A stretch of 6,295 nucleotides of DNA from Acidobacteriota bacterium. GTDB lineage: Bacteria > Acidobacteriota > Vicinamibacteria > Vicinamibacterales > 2-12-FULL-66-21. The notes under the pieces were generated by a model. It was not told where the DNA came from. It ran no database searches and worked only from the letters and a program-made list of their open reading frames with translations. The DNA is taken from assembly GCA_020200195.1 (NCBI GenBank), contig JAIVJE010000147.1:1-6295 (forward strand), in the 5' to 3' direction. The translations under genes and the position numbers were made by a program. Positions 1 through 5,099 of this stretch are shown in pieces (position 1 is the stretch's first letter; the number at the start of each line of letters is the position of its first letter).

Positions 1-432
1 CCGCACGCATTCGTGGAAACTGCGAAGGGGACGATCGAGTTCGAGCTCTCGGTCGTGGATGCGCCGCAGACTGCGCGGAATTTCATGGCGCTGGTGCGGA
101 AGGGTTTTTTCAACGGGCTGCAGGTCCATCGGGTGGTGCCGAACTTCGTCGTCCAGACCGGCGATCCGCGGGGCGACGGTGAAGGCGGTCCGGGTTACAC
201 GATTCGCGACGAGCTCAACGATCGTCCGTACTTCCGCGGGACGGTCGGCATGGCGCTCGACTGGCGCGACACGGGCGGCAGTCAGTTCTTCATCACCCAT
301 TCGCCGCAGCCGCATCTCGACGCGCGTTATACCGTCTTCGGTCGGGTGGTGAGCGGGATGGAGGTCGTCGATCGGATTCAGCAGGGGGATATCGTGCAGC
401 GCGTGCGGGTGTGGGATGGAAAAAGCTGGTAG
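1..432 (+). CDS. Cyclophilin-type peptidyl-prolyl cis-trans isomerase domain, 5' end outside window
   Basis: This domain catalyses cis-trans isomerisation of X-Pro bonds and assists protein folding. The frame is open from the first base. The GTG at 13 encodes a valine inside the first beta strand (FVETAKGTIEFEL), so it is probably not the start and the N-terminus lies upstream. Counting from that valine, visible cyclophilin motifs are VHRVVPNFVVQTGDP (38-52, with the catalytic-type Arg40, Phe45 and Gln48), TGGSQFFITH (87-96) and PHLDARYTVFGRV (100-112). The position of human CypA Trp121 is His, as is common in bacterial cyclophilins. The domain is complete to the C-terminal VRVWDGKSW. The phrase MALDWRDTGGSQFF resembles cyclophilin domains at the end of longer, multi-domain proteins in Acidobacteriota. 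A larger fusion is therefore possible, but that is inference. The gene ends just before a strong hairpin terminator, so it is the last gene of its transcript. Confidence 0.93.
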   Translation, partial: PHAFVETAKGTIEFELSVVDAPQTARNFMALVRKGFFNGLQVHRVVPNFVVQTGDPRGDGEGGPGYTIRDELNDRPYFRGTVGMALDWRDTGGSQFFITHSPQPHLDARYTVFGRVVSGMEVVDRIQQGDIVQRVRVWDGKSW

Positions 433-436
433 AAGC

Positions 437-466
437 AAAAAAGGGGGCGACGGCGCCCCCTTTTTT
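437..466. terminator. Bidirectional intrinsic terminator
   Basis: A perfect 7-bp stem GGGGGCG (443-449) / CGCCCCC (454-460) with the 4-base loop ACGG is flanked by six A (437-442) and six T (461-466). It therefore reads as stem plus U-tract on both strands. On the plus strand it starts 5 bases after the cyclophilin stop. On the minus strand it begins 21 bases after the stop of the micro-gene at 482-535. It is thus shared by two convergent transcripts. Confidence 0.92.
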
Positions 467-481
467 AGCGGGTGCGAGGGC

Positions 482-535
482 TTACCGTTTCTTGCCGCCC
501 TTCTTCTTCCCGCCCTTGGCCGACTTCTTTGCCAT
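482..535 (-). CDS. 17-residue Lys/Gly-rich peptide MAKKSAKGGKKKGGKKR, copy A
   Basis: I do not recognise this gene. It is 17 codons plus TAA, starting at ATG 535. A purine-rich AAGGGGGGG stretch (547-555) lies 11 bases upstream and is a rather distant Shine-Dalgarno. The product is MAKKSA followed by two perfect KGGKK units and a final R. It has 9 Lys/Arg among 17 residues, no acidic, aromatic or large hydrophobic residue, and no signal peptide. Its sequence is identical to the product of 750-803. The two genes differ in 7 codons (9 bases, including a TCG/AGT serine switch) and every change is silent. Read on the opposite strand, the same changes would alter seven residues, so the minus frame is the selected one. 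Composition suggests a nucleic-acid or ribosome binder like histone or ribosomal-protein tails, but this is inference only. The gene ends at the strong terminator 437-466. Confidence 0.8.
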   Translation of the reverse strand: MAKKSAKGGKKKGGKKR

Positions 536-706
536 GTGTCGCTTATCCCCCCCTTCGTCGTGGGCTCTGACTGCGAGGAGTCTCACCGCATCGCAGCGCC
601 GCTGCCGTCTGGCACGTCGGCCTGGAATCTCGGTGCCCTTCGCTTCTTTGCTGACTCCGCGCGGCGTGAAGGCGCGTGGAGATTAAGCATCAGCACTCAA
701 TAAATA
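536..706 (-). other. Untranslated leader region upstream of micro-gene copy A
   Basis: No credible gene lies here on either strand. It is GC-rich and contains several inverted repeats: GACT/AGTC (569-572/579-582), the near-palindrome GCAGCG-C-CGCTGC (593-605), and a stem at 655-663/673-681 with one G-T pair on the plus strand. A possible -10 on the minus strand is TAATCT (680-685), the same hexamer that overlaps the -10 of copy B. I see no matching -35. Copy A may have a weak or factor-dependent promoter here. It may instead be reached by readthrough of the terminator at 699-731. The leader shows no obvious similarity to that of copy B. Confidence 0.35.
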
Positions 707-731
707 GGGGGTGTCAACTCTCGACACCCCC
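699..731 (-). terminator. Intrinsic terminator of micro-gene copy B
   Basis: A perfect 9-bp stem GGGGGTGTC (707-715) / GACACCCCC (723-731) has the 7-base loop AACTCTC. On the minus strand it is followed by TATTTATT (706-699), an interrupted U-tract. It starts 18 bases after the stop of copy B. The tail is less pure than that of the 437-466 terminator, so partial readthrough into copy A is plausible. Confidence 0.8.
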
Positions 732-749
732 GGACCGGCACGCGGCCTC

Positions 750-803
750 TTAGCGCTTCTTGCCGCCCTTTTTCTTGCCGCCCTTTGCACTCTTCTTCGC
801 CAT
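750..803 (-). CDS. 17-residue Lys/Gly-rich peptide MAKKSAKGGKKKGGKKR, copy B
   Basis: I do not recognise this gene. It is 17 codons plus TAA, starting at ATG 803, with a perfect AAGGAGG ribosome site 4 bases upstream. The peptide is identical to copy A (482-535): MAKKSA, then KGGKK twice, then R. About 53% of residues are Lys or Arg, and none is acidic. Codon differences from copy A are at codons 2, 5, 6, 9, 11, 16 and 17, all synonymous. The serine codon switch (AGT here, TCG in copy A) needs several base changes. This points to long divergence under strong selection on the peptide, not a fresh duplication. The gene has a near-consensus promoter at 898-925, an approximately 90-base structured leader and its own terminator, so it looks like a fully equipped single-gene transcript. 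It is probably cytoplasmic. A role in binding DNA, RNA or the ribosome would fit the charge but is not shown. Confidence 0.85.
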   Translation of the reverse strand: MAKKSAKGGKKKGGKKR

Positions 804-807
804 TATT

Positions 808-814
808 CCTCCTT
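808..814 (-). promoter_or_regulatory. Strong Shine-Dalgarno of micro-gene copy B
   Basis: On the minus strand the sequence reads AAGGAGG-AATA-ATG, a full match to the anti-Shine-Dalgarno core. This is the best ribosome site in the window. The large genes here have weak or no recognisable sites, so it is strong support that the 17-codon frame is translated. Confidence 0.85.
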
Positions 815-825
815 GGAACGTGGCA

Positions 826-884
826 GCTCAGCTTGTTTTCCGGCATCCGAGGGTTACAACAGGTGGGCTGAGCGCTCCACCCTC
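826..884 (-). promoter_or_regulatory. Structured 5' leader of micro-gene copy B with competing hairpins
   Basis: Three pairings overlap in this leader. One is GCTCAGC (826-832) with GCTGAGC (867-873). Another is GAGGGT (849-854) with ACCCTC (879-884). The third is GGTGG (862-866) with CCACC (877-881), enclosing the GAGCGCTC palindrome (870-877). The first pairing crosses the second and also uses bases inside the third, so they would compete. This could be a riboregulator or just a stabilising leader. No known riboswitch class is recognised. Confidence 0.3.
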
Positions 885-897
885 ATACAAGATGTAG

Positions 898-925
898 ATT
901 ATGGATGAGAAAATTTATCTGTCAA
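898..925 (-). promoter_or_regulatory. Sigma-70-type promoter for micro-gene copy B
   Basis: On the minus strand there is a perfect -35 TTGACA (925-920), a 16-base spacer and CATAAT (903-898), which matches five of six -10 positions. An alternative -10 is TAATCT with 18-base spacing. Transcription would begin near 890 and give a leader of roughly 85-90 bases. The promoter lies in a locally AT-rich patch in otherwise GC-rich DNA. A second TTGACA occurs 24 bases upstream (949-944). Confidence 0.7.
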
Positions 926-1001
926 GCACAAACGACGTCCAGTTGTCAAAAATGCACACGAAGAATGTGTCGGCGCGATCATCGTCAAGCGTTAGTGGCG
1001 A

Positions 1002-2344
1002 TCAACTGGCACTCAATCGCTTGAGCGCGCGCGCGGCGGCCACGCGCGTCTCCGTGGAGGCGCCGAACTGCGTCGCCGCTGCGCGGTAGTAGCTCAGTGC
1101 GTGGTCGCGATGGCCGGCGCGTTCGTACAAGCGCGCCGCTTCGAGGTACGCGGTGGCGAGAATCGGCGCCGGGCAGATGCGTGCGGCGCGAATCGCCGCC
1201 TCGAATTGCGGCAGCGCCGCGGCGTCGTCGTTGCGCGCCTGCAGCACGCGGCCCAGACGGTACCGCGCCACGGGGTTTTGCGGGTCGAGTGCGACCGATC
1301 GTTCGAGCGCCGCGCTCGCTTCAGGGAGCTCGTCGCGTTCGAGACTGCGCCATCCTTGAAGCGACAGACGCGTCGCGGCGGCGCGGCGGGTTGGAGTTGT
1401 TCGATCGCATCGTCGGTCTGTTGCAGCGCTTCGAGCTGGCGCGCGACACCGAGCCGGGCCGTCACCTCAGCCAGGCTGGCGACGTTCGCGCGCTGCTCGC
1501 GCGCCGCCGCCAGCAGGGCGCGCCAGCTGTCGAGGCTGGCCGTGATGTCGTGCTGATATACATCCTGGATGTCGGCGATTTCCGCGAGGAATAACGGGTT
1601 GCCGGGATAGCGCTCCTGGAGCCCCCGTAGCATCTCCAGCGCGCGAGCCGTCTGCCGCTCGTACCACAGGTAGATGACGTGGAGCTGGTAATCGGCTTCA
1701 CCCTGCAGCAGCCGCCCCTTGTTGCGGGCGCGCAGCATCTCGGCGAGCCCCTCGTCGCGGTCGCCGCCTGGCAGCAGCAGAAGGTACCGGAGAAGCTTGG
1801 CGGCTGTCGGCGCGACGTCCGCATAGTACTTGTACATCCCGATCCCGAAGTAGGCGTCGTCGAGATCGGGGTCGAGGGTGACGGCGCGTTCGAGCGCCGT
1901 TTTGATGCGTTTGCCGTCCCGCGCAGCGGCCAGTTTTTCGTTGCGGAGTACTCGCCACTGCACGCGGGCCGCGTAGGCGCCGCCCAGGTAGAACCAGCTT
2001 TCCGCGTCCGCCGGGCTGCGCGTCGTCCATTCCTCGGTGGTCCGGATCGCGCGCTCGACCGACGCCGAGAACTCGTCGTCCAGCGCGCGGCTCTCCGGGT
2101 CGAGGAGGATTCGCCACCACAGCGCGGTCGCGTCGAGAACGTTACAGGCTTCCGGAGGCGCCGGGCCGCAGGCGCGGCGCAGCTCGGCGGCCACCTGATC
2201 GAATCGGGCTTCGAGGATGAAGTCATACACCCGGGCGAGGGCGTCCCCGCCCCGGAGTGGCTCACGGGGTACGGCAAGCGGCATCGCGGACGCGGCCAGT
2301 GCAAGCACGGCCGCCGCGAGCGATGCGCGCAACGCCCCAGGCAT
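1002..2344 (-). CDS. Exported TPR-repeat protein, interrupted by one frameshift
   Basis: The product is a predicted periplasmic or secreted tetratricopeptide-repeat protein of unknown specific role. TPRs usually mediate protein-protein contacts. I chose ATG 2344, which shares its A with the ddl stop (TGATG), over the GTG one codon upstream. Residues 1-24 form a signal peptide (basic start, alanine/leucine core, ending ASAMPLA). There is no lipobox cysteine. TPR-like helices are seen near 112-160 (WFYLGGAYAARVQW, ALERAVTLDPDLDDAYFGIG) and 218-255. After about residue 319 the frame loses sense. Convincing TPR sequence resumes in another frame (ALERSVALDPQNPVARYRLG, then AYLEAARLYERAGHRDHALSYY) and runs to the TGA at 1002-1004. 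One base missing within 1374-1390 explains this. The corrected length is about 447 residues. It is either a sequencing indel in a GGC/GCG run or a real mutation. The gene is cotranscribed with ddl and probably translationally coupled to it. Confidence 0.85.
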
Positions 2345-3504
2345 CACGTCACGCTGGTACGCAACTGCTGCTTTTCAGCGTGGCGTTCGAGCGCCAGCGT
2401 CACCAGCCTGTCGAGCAGCGTGCCGTAGGCAAGCCCTGACGCGGCCCACATCTTCGAGTACATGCTGATCGTCGTGAAGCCGGGGATGGTGTTCACTTCG
2501 TTGACGAAGATGGCTCTGTCGCCGCCGAGAAGGAAATCCACGCGCGCCATGCCGGCGCAGTCAATCGCCTGGAACGCCGCGATGGACAGCCGCTGGATCT
2601 CCGACGCCGTGTCGCCCGGCAGGTTCGCGGGGATGATGGTCTTCGATCCTTCGTCGAGGTATTTGGCCTCGTAATCGTAGAACTCGCGCGAGGGTACGAC
2701 CTCACCCGGCACCGAGGCTTCCGGATCGTCGTTGCCGAGCACCGCGCATTCGATTTCCCGGGCCTGCGGCACCGCCGCCTCGATGACGATCTTCCGGTCG
2801 AAGGAGCCGGCCAGGTCCATTGCGTCAAACAGCCCTGCGCGATCCTTCGCCTTCGAGATGCCCACGCTGGATCCGAGGTTGGCGGGCTTTACGAACATCG
2901 GGAATCCCAGCGCGCGCTCGAGCTCCTCGGCCACGGCCGTGCGCCGCGTCGTCCACTCGCGAAGTAAAACGACGCGGTAGTCGCAGACCGGCAGGCCACG
3001 GGCGGCGAACACGAGCTTCATCATCCCCTTGTCCATCCCGACGGATGATGCCAGCACGCCCGCCCCGACGTAGGGCACGTTCGCGAGCTCCAGAAGGCCC
3101 TGGATCGTCCCGTCCTCGCCATAGGGGCCGTGCAGCACCGGGAAGATGACATCGAGATTGAGCCCCGTCACCACCGCCTGGCGACCTTCGTCGCCTCGCC
3201 GATCGGCGCCACGGTCGATCGAGAGCACCGTCTCGGCGCTCGGCCGGGCAATCATGTGGACCTCGCGTCCGGCACGTGCGGGGCGCGCCGCCGCCAGACG
3301 CATCTGTTCGATCACTTCTCCGGCTGACGCCGCGGTCGGGGCGCGCTCGGCCAGCGCCCAGCGGCCGTCCTTCTCGATTCGGATGGGCACCGGGTCGTAT
3401 CGCCGCGTATCCAGGTTCGCCAGCACGGCCGCGGCGGATGCGAGCGACACTTCGTGCTCGCCGGACCGGCCGCCGTACAGCACGCCGACGCGAAGGCGTT
3501 TCAC
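2344..3504 (-). CDS. ddl: D-alanine--D-alanine ligase
   Basis: This cytoplasmic ATP-grasp enzyme joins two D-alanines for the peptidoglycan precursor UDP-MurNAc-pentapeptide. At 386 residues it is of the longer, DdlA-like type. Motifs in order are YGGRSGEHEVSL (10-21), HGPYGEDGTIQGLLE (125-139), YVGAGVLASSVGMDK (145-159), ATP-binding FVKPANLGSSVGISK (204-218), FYDYEAKY (275-282), RVDFLL (321-326) and metal/product-site NEVNTIPGFT (335-344) followed by SMYSKMW (347-353). The tyrosine motif YDYEAKY is that of D-Ala-D-Ala ligases. The D-Ala-D-Lac enzymes of vancomycin resistance differ there, so no VanA-like specificity is indicated. The start is GTG 3504, which puts MKRLRVGVLYGG at the usual distance from the N-terminus. 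No clear Shine-Dalgarno is seen. The gene is divergent from tgt across 80 bases and overlaps the downstream TPR gene by one base. Confidence 0.96.
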   Translation of the reverse strand: MKRLRVGVLYGGRSGEHEVSLASAAAVLANLDTRRYDPVPIRIEKDGRWALAERAPTAASAGEVIEQMRLAAARPARAGREVHMIARPSAETVLSIDRGADRRGDEGRQAVVTGLNLDVIFPVLHGPYGEDGTIQGLLELANVPYVGAGVLASSVGMDKGMMKLVFAARGLPVCDYRVVLLREWTTRRTAVAEELERALGFPMFVKPANLGSSVGISKAKDRAGLFDAMDLAGSFDRKIVIEAAVPQAREIECAVLGNDDPEASVPGEVVPSREFYDYEAKYLDEGSKTIIPANLPGDTASEIQRLSIAAFQAIDCAGMARVDFLLGGDRAIFVNEVNTIPGFTTISMYSKMWAASGLAYGTLLDRLVTLALERHAEKQQLRTSVT

Positions 3505-3526
3505 GACGACAGAATACAGGAGGGAC

Positions 3527-3561
3527 GCTGGAAGCTGGAAGGCGTGAGCTGGACGCTCGGA
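3527..3561. repeat. Degenerate heptamer tandem repeat (GCTGGAA-like) between ddl and tgt
   Basis: Five consecutive 7-base units are seen: GCTGGAA, GCTGGAA, GGCGTGA, GCTGGAC, GCTCGGA. The first two are identical and the rest are degenerate. The array occupies nearly half of the 80-base divergent intergenic region, where the promoters of both ddl and tgt should lie. It resembles the short heptameric repeats found between genes in some bacterial genomes. I see no good promoter hexamers inside it. Confidence 0.5.
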
Positions 3562-3584
3562 AAGCGCGCGCTATGCTGAGACCC

Positions 3585-4754
3585 ATGAGCGGGGATTCGT
3601 TTCGGTTTCACGTGACCCATCAGCACGGCGCGGCGCGGCGCGGCGAGCTGCACACGCCACATGGCATCGTGCAGACGCCCGCGTTCATGCCGGTTGGGAC
3701 GCGCGGTGCGGTCAAGGCCGTCACCCACCGGGATCTCGAAGACGTGGGCGCCGAGATCATCCTCGGGAATACGTATCACCTGTTCTTGCGGCCGGGGGAT
3801 GGGCTCATCGCCCGGCAGGGTGGGCTCCACCGTTTTATCGGATGGACCCGCCCGATCCTGACCGACAGCGGGGGGTACCAGGTCTTCAGCCTCGCGGGCA
3901 TGCGGCGGGTGGGAGAAGACGGCGCGGAGTTTCGCTCGCACCTCGACGGGGCGCTGCACCGGCTGACACCGGAGAGGGCGACGGATATCCAGGCACAACT
4001 CGGCTCGGACATCGCGATGGTGCTCGACGAATGCATTGCGACGCCCGCCACCCGTGACGCGGCGCGCGCGGCGATGGAGCGGTCGGTGCGGTGGGCGGCG
4101 CGGGCCCGCGCCCGACTCGAGCAGCTGCGTCATGACCCCTCCGCGACGCCGGAAGTGCTCGTCACCAACCCGGGACAGGCGCAATTCGGCATCGTGCAGG
4201 GCGGCACCCACGCCGACCTCCGTACCGAGAGCGTGCAGGCGACCGTGGACCTCGGCTTCGAAGCGTTTGCGATCGGCGGACTGAGCGTCGGCGAGCCACC
4301 TGACGTCATGTACGACGTGGTCGCGCACACCGCCCCGCAGCTTCCCGCCGACAAGCCCCGTTACTTGATGGGCACCGGTATGCCGGACGATCTGATCGAA
4401 TCGGTCGCGCGCGGCGTGGACCTGTTCGACTGCGTGCTGCCGACGCGCAACGCGCGGAACGGCCAGTTGCTGACGCGCCGCGGCGTCATCGTGATCAAGC
4501 AAGCGCAGTACGCAGAGGACCCGTCACCACCCGATCCGGAGTGTGGCTGCTATACATGCCGCCACGCGTCGCGCGCGTATCTGCGTCATCTGTACCTCTC
4601 GGGAGAGATGACCGCGGGCACCCTCAACACCATCCATAACCTCTACTTTTACCTTGACACTATGAGGAGGATTAGGGAGGCTATAGTGTTCGGCTCGTTT
4701 GAAAAGCTCCGCCAGGAGTTCCGTCAAACCTTCTCGCGCCGACCTCAACACTGA
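3585..4754 (+). CDS. tgt: tRNA-guanine transglycosylase
   Basis: Tgt swaps guanine for preQ1 at wobble position 34 of GUN-anticodon tRNAs, the entry step of queuosine insertion. From ATG 3585 it is 389 residues, close to the usual 370-380. ATG 3573, four codons upstream in frame, is the alternative start, and neither has a clear Shine-Dalgarno. Motifs are TPAFMPVGTRGAVKAV (31-46), LTDSGGYQVFS with Asp94 as general acid/base (92-102), FGIVQGG (201-207), IGGLSVGE (230-237), GVDLFDCVLPTR with nucleophile Asp282 (277-288), and the zinc site CGCYTC plus His351 (Cys320, Cys322, Cys325). All key residues are present. A short extra stretch (about 184-198) precedes FGIVQGG. The C-terminal region 361-367 uses rare AGG and ATA codons (see 4657-4689). 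The stop TGA directly abuts the yajC ATG, in the common tgt-yajC-secD order. Confidence 0.97.
   Translation: MSGDSFRFHVTHQHGAARRGELHTPHGIVQTPAFMPVGTRGAVKAVTHRDLEDVGAEIILGNTYHLFLRPGDGLIARQGGLHRFIGWTRPILTDSGGYQVFSLAGMRRVGEDGAEFRSHLDGALHRLTPERATDIQAQLGSDIAMVLDECIATPATRDAARAAMERSVRWAARARARLEQLRHDPSATPEVLVTNPGQAQFGIVQGGTHADLRTESVQATVDLGFEAFAIGGLSVGEPPDVMYDVVAHTAPQLPADKPRYLMGTGMPDDLIESVARGVDLFDCVLPTRNARNGQLLTRRGVIVIKQAQYAEDPSPPDPECGCYTCRHASRAYLRHLYLSGEMTAGTLNTIHNLYFYLDTMRRIREAIVFGSFEKLRQEFRQTFSRRPQH
4657..4689 (+). other. Inverted repeat enclosing two Shine-Dalgarno-like motifs inside tgt
   Basis: ACACTAT (4657-4663) and ATAGTGT (4683-4689) are perfect complements separated by 19 bases of purine-rich sequence. 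That sequence contains GAGGAGG (4664-4670) and AGGGAGG (4674-4680). The second motif lies 5 bases before an in-frame GTG (4686). The tgt codons here are AGG AGG ATT AGG GAG GCT ATA, unlike the GC-ending codons around them. It may be a translational pause or an internal ribosome-loading site that helps deliver ribosomes to the TGAATG junction with yajC, which has no Shine-Dalgarno of its own. The pattern is visible, but the role is inferred. Confidence 0.4.
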
Positions 4755-5096
4755 ATGCCATATCCGTTCGAGCCCTTCGTAGTCGCGATGGCAGGCCAGG
4801 GCCAGCCCGGGACGCTGATGAACTTCCTCCCGTTCATCATGATCCTGGCGATCTTCTATTTCCTCATCCTGCTTCCGATGAAACGGCGGCAGACGAAGGT
4901 GAAAGAGTTCCAGGAGTCGCTGAAGGTCGGCGACAAAATCGTGACGACCAGCGGCATTTACGGGCAGATCACGCGCGTCACCGACAAGTCCGTGCAGTTG
5001 CAGATCGCCGACAAGGTCCGCATCGACATCTCGCGCGCCGCGATCGGCGGCTATCAGGGCCAGGATCCCGTCGTGCCGGAAACCGGCAGCGTATAA
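4755..5096 (+). CDS. yajC: Sec translocon accessory subunit YajC
   Basis: YajC is a small inner-membrane protein that associates with SecD and SecF and the SecYEG translocon. At 113 residues the length is typical. It has a short N-terminal part (1-21), one membrane helix (about 22-41, MNFLPFIMILAIFYFLILLP) and the basic stop-transfer MKRRQTK (42-48). The soluble domain carries the family signature LKVGDKIVTTSGIYGQI (56-72) and VRIDISRAAI (88-97). The ATG follows the tgt stop with no gap and no Shine-Dalgarno is evident, so translation probably depends on ribosomes arriving from tgt. ATG at codon 12 is an alternative start, but it also lacks a ribosome site. secD begins 3 bases downstream. Confidence 0.95.
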   Translation: MPYPFEPFVVAMAGQGQPGTLMNFLPFIMILAIFYFLILLPMKRRQTKVKEFQESLKVGDKIVTTSGIYGQITRVTDKSVQLQIADKVRIDISRAAIGGYQGQDPVVPETGSV

Positions 5097-5099
5097 GCC

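Noticed and set aside
643..651. GCAAAGAAG on the minus strand as a remnant third copy of the micro-gene
   Set aside because: It matches only 9 bases of the copy A start, without ATG, ribosome site or continuing similarity. Chance is enough to explain it.
411..703. Plus-strand frames over the region after the cyclophilin gene (91 and 95 codons)
   Set aside because: They start inside the cyclophilin gene, run through a strong terminator, and owe their hydrophobic stretch to the antisense of micro-gene copy A.
711..908. Plus-strand 65-codon frame with a hydrophobic, membrane-like stretch (LLALLAALFLAALCTLL)
   Set aside because: It is the antisense of the Lys/Gly-rich micro-gene: Lys codons read backwards give Leu and Phe. 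Its start lies inside the terminator hairpin, and the changes between the two copies are all replacing on this strand but silent on the minus strand.
948..970. Terminator for the TPR gene on the minus strand (hairpin before TTTTT)
   Set aside because: Only a 4-bp stem (ACAC/GTGT, 956-959/967-970) precedes the five T, with three extra bases between. This is too weak to call.
1679..2428. 249-codon plus-strand frame opposite the TPR and ddl genes
   Set aside because: It is antisense to a TPR protein with a signal peptide and to ddl, and crosses their junction. It has no supporting ribosome site or domain.
3572..3577. TATGCT as a -10 giving a leaderless tgt transcript starting at ATG 3585
   Set aside because: The distance would fit, but the sequence 17 bases upstream (CTGGAC) does not resemble a -35, and the site overlaps an alternative tgt start codon.
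3501..4502. 333-codon minus-strand frame opposite tgt
   Set aside because: It is a typical antisense shadow in GC-rich DNA. Tgt on the plus strand has every catalytic and zinc residue, and the shadow product is His/Arg/Asp-rich without recognisable domains.
4654..4687. Internal promoter TTGACA ... TATAGT inside tgt
   Set aside because: Both hexamers are good, but the spacing is 22 bases, outside the 16-19 range for sigma-70 promoters.
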